This document shows, in pieces, positions 1 through 5,196 of a stretch of DNA of 8,012 nucleotides. This DNA is from Spirochaetales bacterium (lineage in GTDB: Bacteria; Spirochaetota; Spirochaetia; DTKZ01). Under the pieces are notes generated by a model. The model saw nothing but the letters and a program-made list of their open reading frames with translations. It searched no databases and was not told the origin of the DNA. Position 1 is the first letter of the stretch, and every line of letters begins with the position of its first letter. The stretch spans positions 1 through 8,012 of the forward strand of contig JAISQU010000104.1 in assembly GCA_031274005.1 (NCBI GenBank), in the 5' to 3' direction. The position numbers were made by a program, and so were the translations under genes.

Positions 1-170
1 ATTGAAGGGGCGCGAAGCGGCCGCGACAGCGGCGGAACCCCCGAAAAGCCCGGTTTTTTGCGGCGAAGCCGCAAAAAATGCGCACGAATGATTACGGTTT
101 TCATTTTGGAACCGGCTCAGCTCTCTGAAAAGAAAGCCGCGCCACGGGCGCTGTACATTCGCGGATTTTT
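1..170. other. Intergenic leader with no confident gene
   Basis: No complete gene is visible on either strand. Two frames are open from the left edge. One ends with TGA at 89-91 and encodes an Ala/Glu/Lys-rich tail. The other ends with TGA at 190-192, where it would overlap the ATG at 189 as ATGA. Either could be the end of a gene starting outside the window, but neither tail resembles a family I recognise. The first 80 bases are very G+C-rich and contain two copies of GCGAAGC, a heptamer known to form an unusually stable DNA mini-hairpin. I see no convincing promoter or Shine-Dalgarno sequence for the gene that follows. Confidence 0.4.
54..78. repeat. Perfect 11-bp inverted repeat with GAA triloop
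   Basis: TTTTTTGCGGC, then GAA, then GCCGCAAAAAA: the two arms are exact reverse complements with only three bases between them. On either strand the T run is 5' of the stem and the A run 3'. This is the wrong polarity for an intrinsic terminator, which needs U residues after the stem, although the folded RNA would be very stable. A shorter GCGAAGC hairpin lies at 12-18. It could be a dispersed palindromic repeat, a transcript-end stabiliser or an attenuating structure; the sequence does not decide. Confidence 0.6.
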
Positions 171-188
171 GTGCAGAATTTATCCGTC

Positions 189-1085
189 ATGAAAGGTTTT
201 CCCGATTATTCAGCATGGCTTGAATCCCGTTACGGGGCAAAAACCTACCGCGTGTCCGTGGACGCGGGTTTCTCCTGCCCCAACAGGGAGGCCGGCAGAT
301 CCCGCGGAGGATGCTCTTTCTGCGGAAGCCGCGGCTCGCGTTCGCCGTATCTGGGCGCGGAGGAGGAAGACCCCGCCGCCGGCCGGAACGCCTCGATTGC
401 GGCCCAGGTTGCGGGAGGCATGGCGTTTTTGCGCAGGCGTTACAAGGCGCGGCAGTTTCTGTTATACTTTCAGGCCTTCTCGGGAACTCACGCCCCCGCG
501 GCCGAACTGAAAGCCATTTACGATTACGCCCTGTCTCTCGCGGATTTTCGTCAGCTTATTGTTTCCACGCGGCCCGACTGCGTTGACGCGGAAAAAGCCG
601 GCCTGCTTGCGGGCTATGCGCGGCCGGACAGGGACGTTTGGGTAGAGCTGGGCCTTCAGTCCGCGCGGGAGCAAACCCTGACGCGCATCCGCCGCGGCCA
701 CGGGCGGGCCGAGTTTGAAAACGCATTCCGCCTTCTCCGGGAGCGGGGAATAAAAATTGCGGTTCATCTTGTGTTCGGGCTTCCCGGAGAAAATACCGCG
801 GATATTGAGGCAAGCCTTGAGTACCTCGCCGGCTTCGCGCCGGAAGGCGTCAAAATTCACAATCTTCATATTGTTCGGGGCAGCGCCCTGTATGATGAGT
901 TTCTCGCCGGCGAGCTTTCGCTGCCCTGCGCCGCGCGGCATATACAGTATATAACCCGCGCCTTTGAGATTTTACCGAAAGGTACGCTCTTCATGCGCTT
1001 TACCTGCGATACGCCGGCGGAGCTTCTCGCGTATCCCCGGCGTTTCCCCGACAAAGCCCGCTTTCTGCGTATGCTGCGCTCTTAG
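189..1085 (+). CDS. Radical SAM protein, YhcC / TIGR01212 family
   Basis: This is a radical SAM enzyme of the YhcC/YtqA (TIGR01212) family, which has an Elp3/MiaB-like catalytic core; the family's reaction is not firmly established. The [4Fe-4S] ligands are in the arrangement C-X11-C-X2-C (C30, C42, C45 counted from ATG 189) inside DAGFSCPNR...GGCSFCGSRG, typical of this family rather than the usual CX3CX2C. Further family blocks follow: LYFQAFSGTHAP, the strand and helix GLQSAREQTLTRIRRGH, HLVFGLPGE (SAM-binding side) and KIHNLHIVRGSALYDEF. Length is about 298 aa, near the usual 300. The start is uncertain. ATG 189 gives a normal N-terminus, while GTG 171 adds six residues (304 aa) and an in-frame stop lies at 126. 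Neither start has a Shine-Dalgarno sequence. The gene is followed by its own terminator, so it is probably not part of the injection-system operon. Confidence 0.9.
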   Translation: MKGFPDYSAWLESRYGAKTYRVSVDAGFSCPNREAGRSRGGCSFCGSRGSRSPYLGAEEEDPAAGRNASIAAQVAGGMAFLRRRYKARQFLLYFQAFSGTHAPAAELKAIYDYALSLADFRQLIVSTRPDCVDAEKAGLLAGYARPDRDVWVELGLQSAREQTLTRIRRGHGRAEFENAFRLLRERGIKIAVHLVFGLPGENTADIEASLEYLAGFAPEGVKIHNLHIVRGSALYDEFLAGELSLPCAARHIQYITRAFEILPKGTLFMRFTCDTPAELLAYPRRFPDKARFLRMLRS

Positions 1086-1090
1086 GAGCC

Positions 1091-1119
1091 TGCGGCGCTC
1101 AAGGCGGCGCAATTTTTTT
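1091..1119 (+). terminator. Intrinsic terminator after the radical SAM gene
   Basis: A hairpin at 1091-1111 has the outer stem TGCG/CGCA, one G-G mismatch, the inner stem CGC/GCG with a T-G wobble, and the loop CAA. Two bases later comes a run of seven T residues (1113-1119). It begins six bases after the stop codon of the radical SAM gene. G+C-rich stem plus U tract is the classic rho-independent form. It separates that gene from the downstream operon. Confidence 0.7.
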
Positions 1120-1138
1120 CATAATTTTATTCAAATTT

Positions 1139-1168
1139 TTGAAGCAAGTCCCCAAAATTCCCTGTAAT
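1139..1168 (+). promoter_or_regulatory. Candidate sigma70-type promoter of the CIS operon
   Basis: A -35-like TTGAAG (1139-1144, four of six consensus bases) and a -10-like TGTAAT (1163-1168, five of six) are separated by 18 bases. They lie in the short AT-rich gap between the terminator and the first CIS gene. Transcription would start near 1175, leaving a roughly 20-base leader that carries the ribosome binding site. All following genes are so close together that this is the only roomy place for an operon promoter before 7883. The motif match is modest and not experimentally supported. Confidence 0.45.
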
Positions 1169-1177
1169 TAATAGTGA

Positions 1178-1186
1178 AAGGGGGGT
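1178..1186 (+). promoter_or_regulatory. Ribosome binding site of the spike gene with G6 run
   Basis: AAGGGGGGT sits eight bases before ATG 1195 and is a strong, though unusually G-rich, Shine-Dalgarno sequence. The run of six G residues (1180-1185) lies in the short leader between the candidate -10 and the start codon, so a length change would alter the spacing. Confidence 0.6.
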
Positions 1187-1194
1187 AAGGGAAA

Positions 1195-1827
1195 ATGTTT
1201 CCGTTTTTTTATCTTGGCAGGGTTACGGATAACGCGGATCCGGAGAGCCTGGGGCGCGTGCGGGTATCCCGTATGGGCGACGAAGAAGGCGTTACGGACT
1301 GGATTCCCGTGCTGACGCCGTTCGCGGGGAACGGGACGGGGCTTTTCATGCTGCCGGAGGCGGGCGACCAGGTCCTTGTTTTGGTTCTGGATAGCTGCGG
1401 GGCGCGCCGCCTGGTTATGGGCGGCCTGTGGAGCGAGGACGCAAAGCCGCCGGAAACCGCGGAAAACTCCGCAGCGGACCTGAACAAGGACGGGAAGAAC
1501 TGCCTGCGTTTTATCAAAAGCCGCTCCGGGGGCATGTTCATTCTGGACGACACCGAAGGGGCTGAAAAGATTCAGGTAATAGCTCCGGGCGGGGCCTCCC
1601 GGCTGGAGTTCCTTGTGGCGGATAAGAAAATTTCCCTCCTGACGGACCAGGACCTGAGTATCTGCGCCGAAGGCAGCCTCATCATGCAGGCCGGCGAGAT
1701 TCAGGTGGAAAGCGAAAAAGGCATTCACCTTCGCGGCGAAGAGGTTTTTGTTTCGGCGAAAAACGAAATGAGCTTCGCGGCGGAAAAGGATTTAACGATA
1801 AAGGGCTCGTCCATAGCCCTCAATTAA
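1195..1827 (+). CDS. CIS spike protein, gpV / gp5 OB-fold type
   Basis: This is the puncturing spike at the tip of the tube, built as a trimer in related systems. Residues about 5-80 form the gp5/gpV OB-fold: YLGRVTDNADPESLGRVRV is the standard opening strand pattern, followed by WIPVLTPFAG, LPEAGDQVLVLVL and RRLVMGGLWS. After a polar linker, residues about 115-210 show the alternating hydrophobic pattern of a triple-stranded beta-helix, with repeats such as LSICAEGSLIMQA, IHLRGEEVFVSA, MSFAAEKDLTIKG. At 210 aa it is gpV-sized: the gp27-like half of VgrG and Afp8-type spikes is absent. It opens the operon with a strong Shine-Dalgarno and is followed after 11 bases by the small DUF2997-like gene. 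No toxin domain is fused to the C-terminus. The gp5-type OB-fold assignment is firm; attribution to an injection system rather than a prophage rests on the neighbours. Confidence 0.88.
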   Translation: MFPFFYLGRVTDNADPESLGRVRVSRMGDEEGVTDWIPVLTPFAGNGTGLFMLPEAGDQVLVLVLDSCGARRLVMGGLWSEDAKPPETAENSAADLNKDGKNCLRFIKSRSGGMFILDDTEGAEKIQVIAPGGASRLEFLVADKKISLLTDQDLSICAEGSLIMQAGEIQVESEKGIHLRGEEVFVSAKNEMSFAAEKDLTIKGSSIALN

Positions 1828-1838
1828 AGGAGAACACC

Positions 1839-2048
1839 ATGGCGCGAAAGACGGAACTGACAATTCATATTTCCCGTAACGGGGCGGTACAGCTTGAGCT
1901 TGACGGGGCGCGGGGGCCGTCCTGCCTTGATATTACCCGCGACCTTGAAGAAAGCCTTGGCCTTGTGACGGAAAGACAAAAAAAAGCCGCTTTCTTCGAG
2001 GCGGACGCAGAAGAGCCCGTGCGGCTGGCGGGCGGGGCAAAACCGTGA
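1839..2048 (+). CDS. Small DUF2997-like protein in the CIS operon
   Basis: This 69-aa protein starts at ATG 1839 with AAAGGAGA just upstream. It resembles the DUF2997 family: an opening strand TIHISRNGAVQLELDG, then GARGPSCLDITRDLEESLG with the conserved Gly-x-Ser-Cys followed by a helix, and a polar tail. Family members known to me are small proteins of unknown function, often described beside Ycf35/DUF1257 in other bacteria; no such partner is present here. The fold seen is a beta hairpin plus helix, with no signal peptide or membrane segment. Its stop overlaps the next start (GTGA at 2045-2048), so it is translated with the chaperone-like gene. Its place between spike and assembly chaperone suggests a small assembly or plug factor, but it does not look like a PAAR tip protein. 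The family call is from memory of the pattern and moderate in confidence. Confidence 0.6.
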   Translation: MARKTELTIHISRNGAVQLELDGARGPSCLDITRDLEESLGLVTERQKKAAFFEADAEEPVRLAGGAKP

Positions 2049-2458
2049 GCGGGGAGGAAAAAGCGGACGGAGGGGCCGGGGCGCAGAGCGTCGTGTTTTG
2101 TCTGCCCCTAGGGCTTTTGCGCGACGGCAAAACATACCGCAGGGGCAGGATGCATCCGGTCACAACAGGCGACGAGCTGGAAATACAGGCCGCGGAGGAA
2201 GTGGGGGTAAACGCGCGCTACAGGGATATTCTGCTTCTGGCCCGGGTCATTGACGAGCTGGACGGGCTTTCGCCGGTTATCGCGGACATGATCTGCGAAT
2301 TGTACGAGGCGGATTTTCTGTACCTACAGCTTTTATACCGCGAGGTTAACAGCGACACACAGGAAGGCGTTCCGGCCATCTGCCCCCGCTGCGGACAGCC
2401 CGTGGCGGTTCATCTGCCTTTGCTGTACGAGAACATGGAGGCGTATAAGAGGGTATGA
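2045..2458 (+). CDS. Tail-assembly-chaperone-like protein with CPxC knuckle
   Basis: This 137-aa protein starts at GTG 2045, overlapping the previous stop by four bases, with a weak GGCGGGG upstream. Residues about 15-100 follow a pattern I associate with small tail-assembly proteins of contractile phages and CIS loci (Mu gp41-type chaperones or T4 gp26-like baseplate proteins): CLPLGLLRDGKTYRRGRM, a TGDE turn, then helices with LLARVIDEL and the block ADFLYLQLLYREVN. The C-terminus adds CPRCGQPVAVHLP (C113, C116), half of a zinc knuckle, as is common in CIS versions. It is probably cytoplasmic, assisting assembly of the tail or baseplate rather than staying in the particle. It ends in ATGA with the next gene. 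Chaperone and baseplate roles cannot be told apart from sequence alone. Confidence 0.6.
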   Translation: MSGEEKADGGAGAQSVVFCLPLGLLRDGKTYRRGRMHPVTTGDELEIQAAEEVGVNARYRDILLLARVIDELDGLSPVIADMICELYEADFLYLQLLYREVNSDTQEGVPAICPRCGQPVAVHLPLLYENMEAYKRV

Positions 2459-3279
2459 AAAAGAGAAAAAAACCGGCGGATTACTCCGGTCTTGACCTGT
2501 ACGCGGCGCTGCAAAGAATTTCTATGGATTTTCCGGATTTGAGTCCCGCGGACATAGATCTGAGGTACATAGAATCTTCCCTGCCCCGCTTTACGGTTCT
2601 TTCCTGCGGATTTCACGAAGCCCCCGGCTCTCCGGAGCGGCTGCGCATTCAGGCGGCCTCACCAAATCCCATACGGCATTTGCCGTCTAACTATCAGGAG
2701 AACGCTTTCCTGCGGGGTTTTCTTATGGTGTTTCAGCACATCATGAACGAAACCACGCTGAAAATCGATAAGCTGGACGCGTGGTTCAGGCCCATGGAAT
2801 GCCCGCCTGAGTTTCTCCCTGTTTTGGCGGACTGGCTGGGCGTGCGCACGGACACCCCCGGAAGCGGGGAACATCTGCGCCGTTTTATAAGGAGCGCCCT
2901 GAGCTTATACCGCTGCCGGGGAACCGCTTTGGGACTGAGGGCTTATCTGGGCATAGTCTGCGGAGTCACGCCGCAGCTTATAGAGGGGGAGTTTCCCCGG
3001 GCTTCCCATGCGGGTATGAGCATCCGCGCGGAAGACGAAAACCCCGAGCGCATCTTTGAGGCGGAAGAACAAAGCTCCTCGTTTACGATTCACTTTCCCG
3101 TCCCCCGCGAAAAGTTTTCCGACGATCTTCTGCGGCGCTTGTCGCTTATCGCGCAAAGGGAAAAGCCCGCGCATACGGTCTGCTATATCAGTTTCGCGCG
3201 GCCCGCGAAAAAGCGGCGAAAAATAACCGCGATACGCGAGGACACATACTTAAACGGCGAAGACGGATTTTTTATATGA
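2455..3279 (+). CDS. Phage tail protein I-like baseplate component (TIGR02242 type)
   Basis: This 274-aa protein starts at ATG 2455, overlapping the previous stop, with AAGAGGG just upstream. Residues 76-170 carry the tail-protein-I signature of CIS and P2-like baseplates: LPSNYQENAFLRGFLMVF, then a helix ending in the KIDKLDAWFRP block, PPEFLPVLADWLGV, and RRFIRSALSLYRCRGTALGLRAYLGI. In related machines this protein joins the baseplate wedge to its outer parts or fibres. The preceding 75 residues and the section after 180 are less conserved; the C-terminus (FTIHFPVPREKF...KPAHTVCYISF) is the usual closing beta segment in which Lys-Pro-Ala-His-Thr is a recurrent motif. The tail KKRRKITAIRED is basic. 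The next gene starts after 14 bases, so it belongs to the same transcript. Assignment to the family is confident; the exact baseplate position is inferred. Confidence 0.85.
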   Translation: MKKRKKPADYSGLDLYAALQRISMDFPDLSPADIDLRYIESSLPRFTVLSCGFHEAPGSPERLRIQAASPNPIRHLPSNYQENAFLRGFLMVFQHIMNETTLKIDKLDAWFRPMECPPEFLPVLADWLGVRTDTPGSGEHLRRFIRSALSLYRCRGTALGLRAYLGIVCGVTPQLIEGEFPRASHAGMSIRAEDENPERIFEAEEQSSSFTIHFPVPREKFSDDLLRRLSLIAQREKPAHTVCYISFARPAKKRRKITAIREDTYLNGEDGFFI

Positions 3280-3286
3280 AGGAGGA
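3279..3286 (+). promoter_or_regulatory. Ribosome binding site fixing the start at 3294
   Basis: AAGGAGGA lies eight bases before ATG 3294. An in-frame ATG at 3276 overlaps the previous stop codon but has no Shine-Dalgarno sequence, and the strong site lies just inside that longer frame. The start at 3294 (506 aa) is therefore preferred over 3276 (512 aa). Confidence 0.75.
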
Positions 3287-3293
3287 CACGGCC

Positions 3294-4814
3294 ATGAGCG
3301 AAAACCCCGAACCCTTCATGCGGGCAAATTTTTTTCCCGGCCTTCAGGCGGGGCCCGCGTACTGGAATTCCATAGGGGATTATCACTTCGCGAAGGAAAA
3401 ACTTTACAACCGCCTCTTTCACGGTTTCGGGGTTATCTCCGGGTATCTGGATTCGCTGCATGTGCAGGCGGAAAAAACCAAAGGCGGGCTTTTAACGCTT
3501 CTTGTTTCCCGCGGCGCGGCCATAGACGGGGAAGGCAGGCCGCTGTTTCTCTACGAACCCCAGGCTCTTGTGCTTGACCCGAAAAAATTCAGGCTGCCCG
3601 CGACGGTGTATGTGCTTATGCGTTATGATGAGCGCTTTGAGGAGTTTTCCCGCAGCGCGGAGAACGCCGACCTTGAAGGCTACAGAAAGCGCCTGGAAAC
3701 GGCGAAGCTCGACATCGCGGGCGAAATCCGCGAACCGGAACTGGAAATAGAGCTTGCCCGCGTCGCCCTGGCCGAAGAAGAAGGCGGGGCCATCGGCGAG
3801 ATACGCAACAACGATGATTTCTGCGACCCCGGAACCAACACCCTTGATTACCGTTTTGTGCCCTGGGCCTCGCGGGTAAAAAAAGGCGTGTCCGCTTACC
3901 TTGAAAAATTCATTATTGACGTTCTGGACTATACCCGCGGCGTCGGGGCTTCGGGCTGCGAGGCCCTCCCCCTGGCCTGTCTGCGCAGCCTGCAAACAAC
4001 GGCGCTGAGCGCGAAGATGATCACGCTCGCCTGCGGAGTTTTCTTTGACGATGTTATCCACCTTTTACAGCCCTTTTTCGATCTGGATCATCAGATTCTT
4101 TTCGAGATTGCCGAGTATGAGCGCGAGCACGAGGAAGCGGGGCGGCTGTGGACAACGAAAAACAGTTACGAGGCCGCGCGCGCCGCCATGTACGAGTTCG
4201 GCGACAGGCTGAAAACCTACGCGGGCAGCTACGAAGAGCTGGGCCGCATTCTGAAAGCCCACGAGGCGGTGATGAAGGGTCTGCGTCAAACCCTCGTTAC
4301 AAAAGAAATCTCAGGCCAGGACATCGCGTATCTTAGCTACGCCATGCCGCACATCCTGCTTTTTGGGGAGGAGCGCTACACCCTCGTTGACTCGGTGAAC
4401 CTCGCTTCACAGGAATCTCTTGACGCCCACGAGGTCGGGCTTACAGGAGATCATCCTTCCACGTCGAACGAGGCTTTCTTTTATCCTGACGGAACCCTTG
4501 TGCATGATACGGTCAAACGCTGGATAGGCGGCGCCATGCGCCTTCGCCTGCGCAACATTATAAGGGGCCGCAGGCTGCTGCTCATCAGGCGCACCGACAT
4601 TCATCAGGGTAATTACGCCGTTAAGGTCACCCTCGACGATACTGTTTTCCGCGTTTTGAATGTGGAAGGCACGGACACGCGCCACAGGTGGCGAAATCTT
4701 TTTGTGGCCTTCGGCGAGGGCGAAATCACGGGCAGTTCCCCTGTTGTGAGTTTTTCCATAGGCGAGAAGGGCCGCGACAATTCGGGAACAATCTGGGCGT
4801 ACCAGGTTTTATAG
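3294..4814 (+). CDS. Large CIS-associated protein of unknown role
   Basis: I cannot assign a named family. From ATG 3294 it encodes 506 aa without signal peptide or membrane helix. Residues about 8-95 resemble an N-terminal domain I have seen in proteins of injection-system loci: an opening RANFFPGLQAGPAYW, a helix HFAKEKLYNRLFHGFGVISGYL (H43-G44 and G50 in the pattern hG.GV..G), then strands with RGAAIDGEGRPLFLYEPQ. The middle (about 100-390) is mainly helical, charged and rich in Glu and Lys. The last 105 residues (about 400-506) look like a beta sandwich, possibly a galactose-binding-type fold: VKRWIGGAMRLRLRN, RRTDIHQGNYAVKVTLDD, HRWRNLFVAFGEG, and closing TIWAYQVL. The layout of tail-like N-terminus plus carbohydrate-type C-terminus would suit a baseplate-attached spoke or fibre. 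The gene lies between the gpI-like and FHA genes, eight bases before the latter. Gene reality is certain; function is inferred only. Confidence 0.72.
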   Translation: MSENPEPFMRANFFPGLQAGPAYWNSIGDYHFAKEKLYNRLFHGFGVISGYLDSLHVQAEKTKGGLLTLLVSRGAAIDGEGRPLFLYEPQALVLDPKKFRLPATVYVLMRYDERFEEFSRSAENADLEGYRKRLETAKLDIAGEIREPELEIELARVALAEEEGGAIGEIRNNDDFCDPGTNTLDYRFVPWASRVKKGVSAYLEKFIIDVLDYTRGVGASGCEALPLACLRSLQTTALSAKMITLACGVFFDDVIHLLQPFFDLDHQILFEIAEYEREHEEAGRLWTTKNSYEAARAAMYEFGDRLKTYAGSYEELGRILKAHEAVMKGLRQTLVTKEISGQDIAYLSYAMPHILLFGEERYTLVDSVNLASQESLDAHEVGLTGDHPSTSNEAFFYPDGTLVHDTVKRWIGGAMRLRLRNIIRGRRLLLIRRTDIHQGNYAVKVTLDDTVFRVLNVEGTDTRHRWRNLFVAFGEGEITGSSPVVSFSIGEKGRDNSGTIWAYQVL

Positions 4815-4818
4815 GAGG
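4813..4818 (+). promoter_or_regulatory. Ribosome binding site fixing the FHA gene start
   Basis: AGGAGG overlaps the stop codon of the previous gene and lies four bases before ATG 4823. The reading frame is open further upstream inside the previous gene, but the zinc-binding N-terminus begins right after this ATG, so 4823 is the start. Confidence 0.7.
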
Positions 4819-4822
4819 AACG

Positions 4823-5188
4823 ATGGGTTTCAAATACTGTAAGGAAGGTCACATCATGGATCCCTCCTGGAAACACTGCCCCGTGTGTCTTGCCCCCCTG
4901 CGGGGCTGGCTTGTGCGCATTAAGGAAAACGGCGCTTCGGGGGATGTGCACGCCATCCACGAAGGCAAGTCTTTTATCGGCAGCGGCGCCGGCAGCGAAA
5001 TCCGCATTTTGGACGGAAAGCTCGCGCGGCAGCACGCGTATCTGGCCATTCAGGACCTTTGCACCGTTGTCGATATGGGCAACGGCCCGCCCCTGCGGGT
5101 GAACAACACAGAAACGGTAAAATCCACGCTGATAGACGGAGACCTTATCGGGATGGGCGAGGCTGTGTTCAAAATAAAACTTTTGTAA
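4823..5188 (+). CDS. Zinc-ribbon FHA-domain protein
   Basis: This 121-aa cytoplasmic protein has two parts. Residues 6-22 form a zinc ribbon, C6-x3-H10 followed by C19-x2-C22, within KEGHIMDPSWKHCPVC. Residues about 29-121 form a forkhead-associated (FHA) fold: RGWLVRIKENG, the first loop FIGSGAGSEIRI, LARQHAYLAI, the turn VVDMGNG and the closing DGDLIGMGEAVFKI. FHA domains normally bind phosphothreonine through Gly-Arg and Ser-x-x-His. Here Arg is Ser54 and Ser is Ala68, while Arg69, His71 and Asn87 remain, so phosphopeptide binding is doubtful. FHA proteins regulate type VI secretion (Fha/TagH), which makes a control or docking role in this CIS plausible. The zinc motif closely matches that at the C-terminus of the next gene's product. 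The next gene follows after eight bases. Confidence 0.85.
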   Translation: MGFKYCKEGHIMDPSWKHCPVCLAPLRGWLVRIKENGASGDVHAIHEGKSFIGSGAGSEIRILDGKLARQHAYLAIQDLCTVVDMGNGPPLRVNNTETVKSTLIDGDLIGMGEAVFKIKLL

Positions 5189-5192
5189 GGGG
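5187..5192 (+). promoter_or_regulatory. Ribosome binding site of the VWA gene
   Basis: AAGGGG lies four bases before ATG 5197. The same frame is open upstream to 5059 within the FHA gene, but only the protein starting at 5197 begins with a proper signal peptide, so this site marks the true start. Confidence 0.65.
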
Positions 5193-5196
5193 ATGT

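Noticed and set aside
54..78. Bidirectional intrinsic terminator
   Set aside because: The stem is strong, but the T run is 5' and the A run 3' on both strands, opposite to what termination needs.
462..941. Long open frame on the - strand opposite the radical SAM gene
   Set aside because: It lies wholly within a gene with clear family motifs, has no recognisable domain and no convincing ribosome binding site. Such frames are common opposite G+C-rich genes.
1168..1728. 186-codon open frame on the - strand opposite the spike gene
   Set aside because: The + strand encodes a clear OB-fold and beta-helix. The reverse product has no recognisable domain.
1978..1985. A8 runs (here and at 5624-5631) as programmed slippage sites
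   Set aside because: Both genes stay open in one frame through the run. No overlapping downstream frame or stimulatory structure was seen.
3276..3293. Earlier start of the 506-aa protein at ATG 3276
   Set aside because: It overlaps the previous stop but lacks a Shine-Dalgarno sequence, and the strong AAGGAGGA site lies between it and ATG 3294.
3492..4061. 189-codon open frame on the - strand within the 506-aa gene
   Set aside because: It has no motifs and no upstream Shine-Dalgarno sequence. The + strand gene is fixed by a strong ribosome binding site and operon spacing.
4688..4822. N-terminal extension of the FHA protein inside the preceding gene
   Set aside because: The zinc ribbon starts right after ATG 4823, which has AGGAGG upstream. 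The extension has no conserved features.
5059..5196. N-terminal extension of the VWA protein inside the FHA gene
   Set aside because: The extension is only a frame shadow of the FHA gene. The signal peptide begins at ATG 5197, just after a ribosome binding site.
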